A stretch of DNA of 64,000 nucleotides from Primulina eburnea (GCF_022965805.1 NC_133108.1:18612056-18676055), one strand, 5' to 3'; shown: positions 34,448-46,633, counted from the stretch's first letter. Numbers and translations: made by a program. Notes: generated by a model from the letters alone, not told the origin.

Positions 34448-36531
34448 TGTGGGGACCCGGATGCTAATCATGTTCTTAATCAACATTGGGACAAATTAAT
34501 CAATTATAATAAACACGGTCTAATTTTTTTTTTAATACAGAATTAATTGCAGAACGTAATGGAATATATTCGTTTATATACATCGAAACCAAAGTACAAA
34601 TCACGTACCATATACAATCTTTTAACAATAAGGTTTAACAACTATAATTCAAGTGCTCAAACCCTATCTAGTTCCAATTCCGTAGTCTCCACTCTAATCA
34701 CGATCTCTATTCATTTCCTCGACCCTGAACATGTCCCACCTGTTGTCTTGCACACATACAAACACGACAACAGTCGGATAAATCCGGTGAGAAATAAATC
34801 CCAGTATAAATCAACGAAACATGCAGTTATATAAATAATGTAAAAGCATGTAACAAATATCAATAAAATGTAACAAAATCTGAATTATAATCAATATAAA
34901 ATCGCCAATCAGACTAGTGACTCCACGTCTCAGACTAGACTCAATCCTAGTCTAAGGTTCCCGGTTTCCAGATGTTGGTATTCCTATATCGAACATCAGT
35001 AATTGAAGAAAATCCGATTTTATCTACTTCGATATAACCTAACATCCGGTGTCTTGACCTATCCGTCACAGACTTTGGCGCTATCACTAATTCACAATCT
35101 TGTGACAATGTGCAATGTGTCAGTGACGATTCCATCACAATCGACACTTATGTCACAAGATCACTCGTCTAATACTCGTCTAATTCCTGCTTTCTATAAA
35201 TCCATAGAACAAGCATATCAAATCAAATCAATGAACACAATAACAATAAGTATGTGATTTAGGGAAACTCAAGTATATCATACTCGAGTTGATCTCCCGG
35301 TACCACATTGACTTATACCTTTGTCTTCTCGACCTGACGAAGTCGAAGTGTCGAAGTCAAATCTGTCCATATCAAATCTGAAATGACAATATCGAATATA
35401 CTGTGTCAGTATACAACTCAATTCAAGACTTGCTCTGATCAATACTAAAATCAAGACATAATCTGATCAATGTCAACTATACAATGATACAATCTCAATC
35501 AAACAAATCTGATTAATATCAATCTTCTGATGTTTCGAAGACATAACAATACAATCTCAATAACCCTGTCAATTTCAACATCACAATATAATTACACGGC
35601 TCAGAATCAATATCAGTACAACCCATAATCTTAACAATAACAGATCATAATCTCACATCTGCACAATCTCGCAATACCGGTAATACAATATCGGTATATA
35701 CAAATCAACAACTCATCTGATCCAAATCTGAATAATATCGATATACCCAGCAATACAGTATAAATCAGATATAGATCCCAACATCTCATAATCAATAACA
35801 ATACAATTCTGATATCAAATCTCAATTAAATCTACTTTGAAAATCATAACAATTCTATATGGTATATGTTCTTCGATCCGGTTTCGATTATACAATGTCT
35901 GATATCGCAAGAACAACATATATGGATCATATCTGATTCTAGCAGTATCATAATTTCAAATAATATCGAAACGTAATAAAACTTACGGCCTGTTGTAGCT
36001 GTCGTCGCTAGGAACAGAGTACTGAAGTCAGATTCAAAATCAGGCGGGCGGATCGAAATCTCAAAGCGTAACGATTTCAGAAATTCTTTCTCGGTTCTTT
36101 TCTCTGATTCTTCTTTTTCCTTTTGAAAGAATGAATTGTATATAATATATATATATTTATATATAAATATAAATATATATACACACGTTGCATGTAAGGG
36201 GCAAGTGGCTTATTTTTCAAACTGCACGTCTCGTGCTCGGGCGGACATAAAGTTCTGCCCAGGCGCGGAACTCTCGGCCCTCGCAATTAAACAATCGCGC
36301 TCGGGCGGACATAAAGTTCCGCCTGGGTGCACAAACTTCGGCTCTCTTCTTTAAAACAGGGGCGCTTGGGTGGAAAAACACGTCCGCCCGGGCATGCAAC
36401 ATTCGGCCCAAATCTTGTGCTTTTCATATGCTTTGCCCAAATCTGATCTCGGAATGGCCCGACTATAATCACTTAAATTCATAATCAATAAATCATCTCA
36501 GATTAAAATAATCAAATTCTCGGGCATTACA
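34448..36531 (-). mobile_element. Tekay-C 5' LTR (GGGCGGA/TCCGCCC type)
   Basis: A 2084-bp LTR, TGTGGGGACCC...CGGGCATTACA on the plus strand. It aligns with the solo LTRs at 21510 and 51817 at both ends. It lacks the GAATCA hairpin array; instead a 10-bp stem ATCTTGTGAC/GTCACAAGAT (35097-35106, 35152-35161) lies in that area. TATA tract at 36135-36183, GC-rich hairpins at 36233-36395. Confidence 0.9.
36233..36395. repeat. GCTCGGGCGGA...TCCGCCCGGGC hairpins, 3 copies
   Basis: Three roughly 34-bp units (36233-36266, 36297-36330, 36362-36395). Each has arms GGGCGGA and TCCGCCC (with variants) around an 8-bp loop such as CATAAAGT. They occupy the same promoter-proximal slot as the other arrays. 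Confidence 0.85.
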
Positions 36532-36871
36532 ATTACATAGACCGAATGGAATTCGTTTATATGTACATGTCCTATAAGGACATGTAAAAGTGGTTTTCTC
36601 CTGATCTTCAGGGTCAATAGGAATTTTCATATAACTCGAATAACCATCCAGGAAACAGTAAAAACAATTTCCAGCTAACCTTTCCAGCATTTGATCAATA
36701 AATGGGAGGGGGAAATGGTCTTTACGGGTGGCGTCATTAAGTTTTCTATAATCGACGCAAACACGCCACCCTGTAACAGTCTTGGTAGGAATTAACTCAT
36801 TGTTTTCATTCTTTAATACAGTGATCCCACCTTTTTTAGGAACAACTTGTACTGGACTTACCCACCTACAA
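36532..36871 (-). pseudogene. Athila-like reverse transcriptase fragment
   Basis: The minus-strand translation has WVSPVQVVPKKGGI, TVTGWRVCVDYRKLNDATRK, DHFPLPFIDQMLERLAG and CFLDGYSSY, ending FGLCN at the Tekay-C insertion. These are hallmark RT blocks of the Athila/Tat branch of Ty3/Gypsy. Its upstream part continues at 55842, beyond Cassandra. No stop falls inside this piece. Confidence 0.88.
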
Positions 36872-37028
36872 TATGAGGCCCGGGGCCGAAGAGGGCAAGG
36901 GTGATCGCCAGTGCCATGAGGTGGCACGGACAATGAGCGGCTCCTGGCAGGCTTCTTGGTGGAGGGAATATGACTGAACCGTTCTTACACCGGAAGGAGA
37001 GGGATTCCGAGACTGTTCAATGTAATGG
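36872..37028 (+). mobile_element. Cassandra 5' LTR, first part
   Basis: Matches 55438-55594 of the 3' LTR (TGTGAGGCCCGGGGCCGAAG), with the first bases mutated to TATGAGG. It is interrupted by Tekay-A after TGTAATGG. Confidence 0.88.
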
Positions 37029-37144
37029 TGCAAGGCTCAAGATTCATTAGTCTTCATTAATATGATACTCAAAGATATGAGAATGCATGACATGCAATGA
37101 GAGGAGAAAAGGCATGAAAAATTAGAGTTTTGAGTACAAGATAG

Positions 37145-37459
37145 ACCGCAACCGCGCCTAGAGCAGTAGTGCACCCGCGGTCATTAAATAGGAATTTATG
37201 AAGGTGAGGCCGAAACCACACCGCACCTGCGGTCCAGGAGCCACCGCACCCGCGGTGCATGGACAGAAAGTTGGGGCAATTTTCCGTAGCATCACCGCAC
37301 CCGCGGTGCTAGAAGGATCGCACCCGCGGTGCAGATACAGTGGGGTGACCGCACCCGCGGTACAACCAGGACCGCACCCGCGGTCGATGATTTTAGAAAA
37401 ATAGATGTGCTGCCGAAGCTTGAGCGCACCCGCGCTGCTGGAGCTACCGCACCCGCGGT
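37145..37459. repeat. ACCGCACCCGCGGT array, about 10 copies (Tekay-A copy 2, 5' LTR)
   Basis: The reverse complement of the motif in the other arrays, as the element is on the plus strand. It has ten copies including shortened ends and is followed 50 bp later by the TATA box. Confidence 0.92.
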
Positions 37460-37509
37460 GCTGCATGCGAGAAACCCACCTTTGCTTCCCAAGACGACAC
37501 ATGGCATGG

Positions 37510-37519
37510 TATATATATA
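37510..37519 (+). promoter_or_regulatory. TATA box of Tekay-A copy 2, 5' LTR
   Basis: TATATATATA within GGTATATATATAGAACTC, repeated in the 3' LTR at 49462-49470. It lies about 50 bp downstream of the palindromic array. Confidence 0.55.
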
Positions 37520-38421
37520 GAACTCGAAGATGAGTCATTCTTCCTCATTTCTTGCAGCTAGAGAACCGAGAGAGCAAGAGGTTTAATGTCTTCCTTCCAT
37601 CTTTATCATTTGGTTGTGCAAGATTTAGCCATCCAAACTTGAATCCAAGCGTAGATTATTGCTCCCCTCTTCAAGGGCTACAAGAGGATGTAAGTATCTT
37701 TCAGTTTCAGCATGTTTGGAAGATTACATGTTGGGGAAATTCTGATATGCTTGTAAATGTGTGTTCTTGGGCTCATTGACATGGTAGAATCGTAAACGGT
37801 TTAATTATCAGATATCGTATGCGATTAATATGAGATTCCAGCATGTACTATGTGAGAATTATACATATTTTAGTATATGTATGGATGTCTTGATGAGATT
37901 ATGAATTGATTTGGATTTATTATGATGTTATTGAGTTATCGGTATCGAAGAAATACATTGTTATGCTGTCGATTCATACCGAGACTGATTATTGAATTGT
38001 ACAAGACTTGATGGGAGTTGCTTTGAATGATATATTGATAGAAAACATCATTACATTGTCATTTCAGATTAGAATTAACAGAGTTGACATTCCAACTTCG
38101 AGACCTTGACTACGACGACAAGAAAGGTATAATTCATGTGATTGTAGGGAAGATACGACTCGAATCAGATTTGATTGGAGTTTCCCAACAAAATCACATA
38201 CTAGATTCATTATTATATCTTTTGATACGTTTTGAATTGTTTATAGATTATATTCAAATTTCCTGATATGATAATGCTGTGTTTATAGATTTATATTCAA
38301 GCATTGAGATAGGAGAGTCATTGACAGATTTGTCAAAACTAGACGTTCGGTGTATCGACGCATAGGAGCAGACTTCCTCCGATTGTAGACATTTGATACA
38401 GACACGACAGAAGTCTAGGAG

Positions 38422-38475
38422 TAAGACGTACCGTTACCCCGATTGGGAGGGTAGGTAACAGACAGTGACGTCTTA
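38422..38475 (+). other. Long stem-loop in Tekay-A LTR leader
   Basis: Outer arms TAAGACGT/ACGTCTTA, inner arms GTTACC/GGTAAC, about 900 bp downstream of the TATA box. Confidence 0.6.
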
Positions 38476-38536
38476 TTCACCCCGGGATCCCTAGAGTAGA
38501 GTCGAGTTGAGTCAAGACATGATTTGATTTGCATTG

Positions 38537-40156
38537 TGTGACACCTCTATCCCGTAACAATAAAATAATACAGCGGAATTTAAAATTTTCTTACACTGGA
38601 AGGAGTTCAAAATACATTTCATAAAAATGTTTACAAAATAAATAGATGATCATTCAAATGATTTAACAAAAATACAAAACCATCATTCCTATGATCATGT
38701 CCCAAAAATACTTGCAAAACAACATCCTTCCAATCTTCGTATGCATATGACCTCTGACCACAGTCAACGTCCTGGTCCGTCGCTCTTATCTGCATCACAT
38801 GAAAATAACTGAAATGAGTATAAAAACTCAGCAAGTGGAACTCTTACATAGCAATGATATATAGTATACTCTGTAAAACATGACTTTGAAATCATAAATA
38901 CCATCAACTCTGAAACATGAATACTGTAGCAATAACTGTAGCAATAGCATAGCAATAAGATAGCAATACGATGGTATTTCTCTTTACTCTGGTTGGATTG
39001 ATATCAATAGTATCTCTGACTGTGGTGCTCGTATCCCAAATCGATTATAAACCGATAACTCTGAGTGATATAAGCCTATGGGCGTTGATCAACTAATTGC
39101 ATGCAATGCTCTGACTATGATTAAATCAATCCAATAAAACATTTGAATTCTCAATAGCATTTAAACAATCACTTTGGAAACTATATCTTTTCTCTTGTAT
39201 TCCCTTTTCAATAAATGAGACATACAATGCCTCCAATAGATAATCAATGAAATCAATACATAACAATGGATCAATTGAAGGGAATAACACTTTGAAACCT
39301 TTGAAATACAATACATATAACATCATGTGAGCAAAAGGATGAAATTCCACTTACAACCCAATAGAACACCTCAACTTAGCTCTTGATTCACCACCTATAA
39401 CAATAATCCAAATATAACACCAACATCACTCAATATCCAAGAATCCATGCTAAATAATCCATAAATCCACAAAAACAACAAACCCAAGTCAACTCTTAAC
39501 TCAAAACCTTAAAAGAATCGCACCAAAAACTTACCTAAGCTTCCCAGCACTAAGGAGAACGTCGATCTCAACTCGAATCGCCAAAAAGAAGCTTGGATTG
39601 AAGATAGGAAATGAAAGAAATGGAAGAAAACCCTATAAGGTAGAGAGAAAAGTCGAAATGAAGGGGAAGAAATAAGTAAAGTGATGGCCAACCATTCCAA
39701 AAAGCACTAAATATCTCGGCCATACCTCCACCGCAGGTGCGCCAACACAAGGACCGCGGGTGCGCTGAGCTCTCGGCAATCTACAATTATCATGGTACAC
39801 GAACACCGCGGGTGCGGCGTTGCAAGCACCGCGGGTGCGGTCATCACCGCGGGTGCGGTCCTTGCACTACCGCGGGTGCGGTCCTGCTACGACTTCCCAA
39901 CTCCAAATTCATGAATAGTACACCGCGGGGGCACTCCTCTAAGAGCGCGGGTGCACTCTTGTCACGGCAATGATCAAAATTCAACCAACCAAAATCGATC
40001 TGAAACTCTGAAACGAACAACCAACAACAACTAACACCTCAAGAACAATAATAACCAATAATACTATGGCCCAAAACACAACTCTAAACATCTAATCACA
40101 TAACCCAAATAAATACGAAACTTAAACCGTACCATACACCGGGCTCGGCTATTACA
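38537..40156 (-). mobile_element. Tekay-B copy 2, 3' LTR
   Basis: A 1620-bp LTR, TGTGACACCTCTATCCC...GGCTATTACA. It is very similar to 42037-43634 and contains the array at 39730-39957. Confidence 0.92.
39730..39957. repeat. ACCGCGGGTGCGGT array (Tekay-B copy 2, 3' LTR)
   Basis: About eight copies, starting with ACCGCAGGTGCGCC and ending with ACCGCGGGGGCACT and GCGCGGGTGCACT. Confidence 0.9.
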
Positions 40157-40312
40157 ATCTCCCCTCCTTACAGGAATTTCGTCCGCGAAATTGACGTCAC
40201 TGCACGAATAACTCAGGATACTTCTCTCTCATCTCATCCTCTGGTTCCCACGTAGCCTCTTCGATCAAATGGTTCCTCCAAAAAACTTTTACAATGTCGA
40301 TCTCTTTGTTCC

Positions 40313-41899
40313 TCAAAACTCTGACGGACCGTCACTCTGAGGGTGATAAGCTGTACTAAACGCTAACCGCGAACCCATAGCTCTGTGCAAACTCTTCCAA
40401 AACTCTGAAGTAAATCTAGGGTCACGACCAATCACGATCGATACAGGAACAGAAATACGACCTCTGAAAGTCACCAAACCATCACCATACACTCTAAACT
40501 CTAAGGTACCTCTCTCCTCTGCTCTAGCTCTCATCTCTATCAACTGAACCTCGTCAGTCTGCTCTCTACGGATCCTGTCCGCCAATGTAGCCCTAATAAC
40601 CAACGCTGATAAACGAGCAATAGTCCTCGGAACCATCAAAGCAATCACAAACTCCCCATCTCTGTCCGGAGGCAAACCCGGCACATCATTCTCAAACACA
40701 TCAACAAACTCTTTCACCACATCAATATCATCAATATTCAACTCAACCATACTATCCACATCAACAATAGAAGCCAAAAACCCATCACAACCTCTACACA
40801 GCAATCTCTCAGCCTCAAAACATGAAATAAAAGGAAGGACCAGCGAAGTACCTGCACTGGCGAGCATACCTCCCCTATCGTCATCATCTTCCTTGGTCAT
40901 CGAAAAGATACGACCCTGCACTTTCTCCTGGCTAGCTCCTCGAGGACAATCTCTGGCAACGTGGCCTGCCGTGCCACAACGATAACAAGAATAAGTGCCA
41001 TATCTGCACTCTCCCCAATGGTGTCTGCCGCACTTGGGACAAAACGGCTTCTCGAGATCAGATGGGACTGTTGGTGGTTTAGGACTCAGATCCATCTTGT
41101 CTTTCCCTTTGAATCGATCTCCACCTTGCTGACTCGAACTCTGGCTCCTCTGAGCACTAGCCTGATGTCTCGCTTGCCTCTCCCGGGCAATGTCCTTCTC
41201 ATCCTGCTCGGCCAACAAAGCCTTGGACACGATCTCCTTGAAAGTCACAGCCTTCGACATGTTGATATCCCGTCTAATCTCCGCTCTAAGGCCTCGAATG
41301 AAATGAGCACCTTTATCCTTGTCGTTGGAAGCAACATATGGAGCAAACAAGCAACCCTCCTCAAACTTCAGAATATACTCACCAACATCCATGCTCCCCT
41401 GTCGAAGCTCCAAGAACTCTGTCACCTTCCTCGCTCGAAGTGCGTCGGGGAAATACTTGTCATAGAACAACTCTGTAAACTCTGTCCACTTCAGTGTCGA
41501 GACATCAACTCCAACTTTGGTCGCATTCCACCAGATGCGAGCAGCTTTAACCAACATGAAAACAGCACAACTGATATGGTCTCTGTCCTCGTAGTGGAGA
41601 TGATCGAAGATCGCCTCTAAAGCCTTGATCCACTCTACAGCAACTAAAGGATCGGTGCTCCCTGAAAACTCTGGCGGATCCATCCTCTTAAAAGCAGAAA
41701 ATATGGCATCAGTGCCAACAACCTGAGCAACCTGCCCTCTACCTTGACCTCTGCCCTGACCTGCTCCTTGCAATCGGAGCAACTGCTGAATCTGCTCACT
41801 ATGGACCTTGGCCTGCTCTCTCAGTAACTTGCCGAACTCATCGACAACTCTCGAGAAAGAACTATCCTCACCCTCTACTGCTTTCCTCTTAGGTGGCAT
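40313..41899 (-). pseudogene. Tekay-B copy 2: Gag with fused pol remnants, one open frame
   Basis: This is a 528-codon open frame. Gag is complete ([19 protein letters not shown] near 122, knuckles CPKCGRHHWGEC and [14 protein letters not shown] near 285-320). After TKEDDDD it joins a protease C-terminal piece lacking the DTGA active site. It then reaches GLPPDRD, skips all RT and RNase H to [12 protein letters not shown], and skips again to the middle of integrase ([22 protein letters not shown]). A fourth deletion after the last piece leads into the chromodomain in another frame (40200-40330). Three deletions kept the frame open. The product could be a working Gag; it cannot be a working polymerase. 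Confidence 0.85.
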
Positions 41900-42019
41900 C
41901 CTCTACTCTACAATGTGCTCACAAAAGACATATCAATATATAACAATGGATAGATGCAAGAAAACATACCCGGACAGTTGACAGTAGACGAAGTCATATG
42001 CATTGGTCCGAAGAACACC

Positions 42020-42031
42020 GCTCTGATACCA
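42020..42031 (-). other. Primer binding site, Tekay-B copy 2
   Basis: TGGTATCAGAGC on the minus strand, with 5-bp spacer TTTAG to the LTR. It is a perfect match to initiator methionine tRNA. Confidence 0.88.
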
Positions 42032-42036
42032 CTAAA

Positions 42037-43634
42037 TGTGACACCTCTATCCCGTAACAATAAAATAATACAGCGGAATTTAAAATTTTCTTACACTGGA
42101 AGGAGTTCAAAATACATTTCATAAAAATGTTTACAAAATAAATACATGATCATTCAAATGATTTAACAAAAATACAAAACAATCATTCCTATGATCATGT
42201 CCCAAAAATACTTGAAAAACAACATCCTTCCAATCTTCGTATGCATATGACCTCTGACCACAGTCAACGTCCTGGTCCGTCGCTCTTATCTGCATCACAT
42301 GAAAATAACTGAAATGAGTATAAAAAATCAGCAAGTGGAACTCTTACATAGCAATGATACATAGTATACTCTGTAAAACATGACTTTGAAATCATAAATA
42401 CCATCAACTCTGAAACATGAATACTGTAGCAATAACTGTAGCAATAGCATAGCAATAAGATAGCAATACGATGGTATTTCTCTTTACTCTGGTTGGATTG
42501 ATATCAATAGTATCTCTGACTGTGGTGCTCGTATCCCAAATCGATTATAAACCGATAACTCTGAGGGATATAAGCCTATGGGCGTTGATCAACTAATTGC
42601 ATGCAATGCTCTGACTATGATTAAATCAATCCAATAAAACATTTGAATTCTCAATAGCATTTAAACAATCACTTTGGAAACTATATCTTTTCTCTTGTAT
42701 TCCCTTTTCAATAAATGAGACATACAATGCCTCCAATAGATAATCAATGAAATCAATAATAACAATGGATCAATTGAAGGGAATAACACTTTGAAACCTT
42801 TGAAATACAATACATAGAACATCATGTGAGCAAAAGGATGAAATTCCACTTACAACCCAATAGAACACCTCAACTTAGCTCTTGATTCACCACCTATAAC
42901 AATAATCCAAATATAACACCAACATCAACTCAATATCCAAGAATCCATGCTAAATAATACATAAATCCACAAAAACAACAAACCCAAGTCAACTCTTAAC
43001 TCAAAACCTTAAAAGAATCGCACCAAAAACTTACCTAAGCTTCCCAGCACTAAGGAGAACGTCGATCTCAACTCGAATCGCCAAAAAGAAGCTTGGATTG
43101 AAGATAGGAAATGAAAGAAATGGAAGAAAACCCTATAAGGTAGAGAGAAAAGTCGAAATGAAGGGGAAGAAATAAGTAAAGTGATGGCCAACCACTCCAA
43201 AAAGCACTAAATATCTCGGCCATACCTCCACCGCGGGTGCGCCAACACAAGGACCGCGGGTGCGCTGAGCTCTCGGCAATCTACAATTATCATGGTACAC
43301 GAACACCGCGGGTGCGACGTTGCAAGCACCGCGGGTGCGGTCATCACCGCGGGTGCGGTCCTTGCACTACCGCGGGTGCGGTCCTGCTACGACTTCCCAA
43401 CTCCAAAATCATGAATAGTACACTGCTGGTGCACTCTTGTCACGGCAATGATCAAAATTCAACCAACCAAAATCGATCCGAAACTCTGAAACGAACAACC
43501 AACAACAACTAACACCTCAAGAACAATAATAACCAATAATACTATGGCCCAAAACACAACTCTAAACATCTAATTACATAACCCAAATAAATACGAAACT
43601 TAAACCGTACCTTACACCGGGCTCGGCTATTACA
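42037..43634 (-). mobile_element. Tekay-B copy 2, 5' LTR
   Basis: The 1598-bp partner of 38537-40156. Its array is shorter by one to two units, which accounts for most of the length difference. Confidence 0.92.
43230..43435. repeat. ACCGCGGGTGCGGT array (Tekay-B copy 2, 5' LTR)
   Basis: About seven copies. The last two units of the 3' LTR array are replaced by one chimeric unit ACTGCTGGTGCACT. Confidence 0.9.
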
Positions 43635-44119
43635 CATTGCATGCTTATATAGATTGATTTCATAGACTATGGAATCCTTTATTATTGCTTTCATGCATGA
43701 TTCATGATTTTATGTTAGCATGTATACATGTTTTATACTGGGATTTGTTCTCACCGGAGTTTCCGGCTGTTGTAATGTCTGTATGTGTGCATAACAACAG
43801 GTGGGGCAGGATCTGGGTCACGACAGAGATGAGTTCGAGATAGCGTGGTGACTACGGGCGCAGAAGATGACTAGTGGCTGTATTTAGACTTAGACTACTT
43901 GTATTTTGGTATTGTGTATTAAACACTAGTTTGGAGTGATATGTTAGGACAAGACTCGTGTATTATGTTTGTACATTATGTGTGTTGTAAATTAATAAAG
44001 AAAGATTATGCTTAGTAATAACATTTGATTTAATGTTAAAAAGCGAAAATTTGACGACACATTTTCTCACAGATCCATTTAATCCCAGATAGAATTGAGT
44101 TAGAGCTCGGGTCCCCACA
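43635..44119 (+). mobile_element. Tekay-A copy 2, 5' LTR segment 2
   Basis: Continues the LTR after Tekay-B and ends GGTCCCCACA at 44119. It matches 54638-55124 of the 3' LTR. Confidence 0.92.
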
Positions 44120-44124
44120 ACAGG

Positions 44125-44136
44125 TGGTATCAGAGC
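44125..44136 (+). other. Primer binding site, Tekay-A copy 2
   Basis: TGGTATCAGAGC with the 5-bp spacer ACAGG after the LTR, a perfect initiator methionine tRNA complement. Confidence 0.9.
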
Positions 44137-44378
44137 AGTAGGTTCTGTAGACTGAGATAGAATAGAATGAGCGGGATAGATCGAGTCATCTTACTTGCTT
44201 TTGATGTGCTAGCATGATTTATTGCCTTCCTTATTATGTGTTGTATTGTATCTGAGTTGATTTACAACATATAATTGCCAAGACTGAATCAGAACCGATT
44301 CTGGATCAGAGGAATATGATCAGAGGAGGGCTGAGACAGCTTGGATAGACTGTGTACTAACCTGTTTGAATATCAGAT

Positions 44379-45408
44379 ATGCCGCCTAGAAGGATACCGC
44401 AACCAGCTGTAGGACAAGTGCCAGAACAGGGGAGTACGTCAGGTACTCAGATGGACGTAACCGCTACTCCGATGGTGACTCTGTTGAAGCGGTTTCAGTC
44501 GTTCCGAACCCCAACTTTAAAAGGCACTGAGAATGCAGCGGATTGCGAAAGCTGGCTGGATGATATAGAAATGTTATTTGAATCACTTGCCTATTCAGAT
44601 GAATGCCGAGTAAAGCTGATTGGGCATCAATTGCAAGAGGTGGCCAAGAGTTGGTGGCTAACGGCGAAATGAGCAATAAAACATCGAGGTATTGATATTA
44701 CTTGGAAAGTTTTTAAAGATGAATTTTATCAACGTTTCTTTCCAGTATCATACCGAAAGGACAAAGGAGCAGAGTTCGCCAATTTGAGGTAGGGCCAGTG
44801 GAACATAGAGGAGTATGTCGCCAAATTCAGGTCACGAGGCAGTTGCTTATCAATTCATAAATGGTTTGAATCCGGATATCTTCACCTTGGTGAATACGGG
44901 GCCACCTAACACCTTTTCTGAGGCGCTAAACCGAGCAAAGGGAGCAGAGGCTGGTTTGATCAAACAGCGAGGAGCTTCCTATAGTGTTCAGGGTCAGAGA
45001 CCGACGCCACCGCCGGCCGTACAGTTTCCACTACCTCCTCCTCGATATGATAGTGGAAGCAGTAGTGGCAAGAAGGAGTTTTTGAAGGCTAAGGGTAAAC
45101 AGTTTAAGAGAACTGGGAGCAGTTCGTCGAGCTCCAGTGGATCCCGTCAGAGAGGTCAGGGTCAGAGTTCAGAGTACAGTGGTGTTTATTGCAGTTCGTG
45201 TGGTGGTAGGCATGCCACTGAGCAGTGCCAGGGAGTGATGGGCAGATGTAACTATTGCAGACAGCCAGGACACTTCGCCAGAGTTTGTCCCCAAAAAGGT
45301 GCCCAGAGATTTCAGAGTGCAGGGGTCATCAGCTTCAGTAGCTCAGCCCGAGAGGCAAGCTTCGTCTGTCCATTCCTTCCAGCCCACGCCTACACAGTCC
45401 CAGCCTAG
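44379..45408 (+). pseudogene. Tekay-A copy 2 Gag
   Basis: The start MPPRRIPQPAVGQVPEQG follows 240 bp of leader. The capsid part includes TLKGTENAADCESWLDD and AKSWWLTAK, then a TGA at about 44670. A further stop and a deletion of about 15 codons lie near 44790-44835. The frame reopens at 44815 through the basic linker and two Cys/His boxes ([27 protein letters not shown]). An extra G in a G run near 45325 shifts the end out of frame. It is not functional. Confidence 0.88.
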
Positions 45409-46633
45409 AGCCAGAGGTGGCCAAACAGTGAGCCAACCTCCCAGACAACAAGCTCAGGTATTTGCATTGACAGAGGAGCAGGCACAGGATGCACCAGATG
45501 ACGTGATTGCAGGTAACTGTTTTCTTTGCGGTTATTCTGCTTATGTGTTGATAGATACAGGTGCATCGCATACATTTATATCAGAACGTTTAGCATTGAC
45601 ACATGCATTGCCTGTCGAGTCCTTGTCCACTGTAGTGTCCATTTTTTCTCCGTTGGGAAGTGGTCTTAAATCTGTGACTTCAGTTAGACACTGTATACTA
45701 CAGTTTGAGGGACATGAGATTGATTTGGAATGTGTTGTACTTGGTTTATCTGATTTTGATTGCATTGTCGGAATTGACATGTTGACTAAGTACAGAGCTA
45801 CCGTGGATTGCTTCCACAAGATTGTCAGATTCAGACCCGAAATGACAGAGGAGCGGAAATTCTATGGTAAGAGTTCCAGATCTCGGATTCCCTTAGTATC
45901 TGCTCTGACTATGAGTAGATTGTTGCAGAAAGGAGCAGAAGAGTTCCTTGTTTATTCGGTAGACCTACAGAAATCGAGCCCGGCATTGGCAGATTTGCCA
46001 GTAGTACGGGAGTTTGAAGATGTATTCCCAGACGAAATTCCAGGGTTACCTCCAGTTCGAGAGGTTGATTTTAGCATTGATCTGATTCCAGGTACCGTTC
46101 CTATTTCGAGAGCTCCGTATAGGATGGCACCGATAGAACTGAAAGAACTGAAAGCACAACTAGAAGATCTTCTAGCCAAGGTATATATTAGACCTAGTGT
46201 ATCTCCTTCGGGCGCACCAGTGCTGTTTGTGCGAAAGAAAGATGGATCGATGAGATTATGTATCGATTACAGGCAACTGAATAAGGCAACGATAAAGAAC
46301 AAATATCCTTTGCCTAGAATCGACGATTTATTTGATCAGTTGCAGGGATATTCCATATATTCCAAGATTGATTTGCGATTGAGATATCATCAACTCAGAG
46401 TTCGAGATGTTGATATACGGAAGACAGCATTCCGGACCAGGTATGGACACTACAAATTTGTTGTCATGCCTTTTGGTTTAGCGAATGCTCCAGCGGTGTT
46501 TATGAGTTTGATGAACCGCATTTTTCAGAGGTACTTGGATGAGTTTGTGATTGTCTTTATTGATGATATTCTGGTGTACTCTAAGAATCTGAATGAGCAT
46601 GCCAATCATTTGAGAATTGTGTTGCAACACTGA
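45299..46633 (+). pseudogene. Tekay-A copy 2 protease and reverse transcriptase
   Basis: This is a 444-codon frame with aspartic protease [12 protein letters not shown] (about residue 85), [21 protein letters not shown], and RT blocks [20 protein letters not shown] and [10 protein letters not shown] (about residue 425). It begins within gag, 110 bp before the previous frame ends, because of the inserted G. It ends at a stop caused by a one-base loss in the A run at about 46628. Confidence 0.88.

Larger units (their letters stand above)
28557..36531 (-). mobile_element. Tekay-C element, degenerate, 5' part
   Basis: This minus-strand element has a 5' LTR at 34448-36531, a PBS at 34431-34442 and decayed gag-pol sequence at 32301-34188 and 28557-28862. 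The rest of the element is left of Tekay-A copy 1, outside the window. It inserted into the RT region of Athila, whose sequence continues at 36532. It is one of the older layers, judged by the heavy coding decay. Confidence 0.85.
37029..38536 (+). mobile_element. Tekay-A copy 2, 5' LTR segment 1
   Basis: Starts TGCAAGGCTC (TGTAAGGCTC in the 3' LTR) and carries the array, TATA box and long stem-loop in that order. It stops at the Tekay-B insertion; the LTR resumes at 43635. Confidence 0.9.
38537..43634 (-). mobile_element. Tekay-B copy 2: internally deleted, non-autonomous element
   Basis: The minus-strand element is 5098 bp, with LTRs at 38537-40156 and 42037-43634 and TSD cattg (38532-38536 and 43635-43639). 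The internal region is only 1.88 kb against 4.6 kb in copy 1. PBS and polypurine tract are kept. A single 528-codon frame remains, made of gag joined to short pieces of pol. Confidence 0.93.

Noticed and set aside
36493..36933. A 146-codon frame read as one protein
   Set aside because: Its start lies in Cassandra and its end in the Tekay-C LTR; only the middle part (36532-36871) is Athila RT.
44125..44136. tRNA gene fragment
   Set aside because: The 12-bp match to initiator methionine tRNA is the primer binding site next to the LTR, with no further tRNA sequence.
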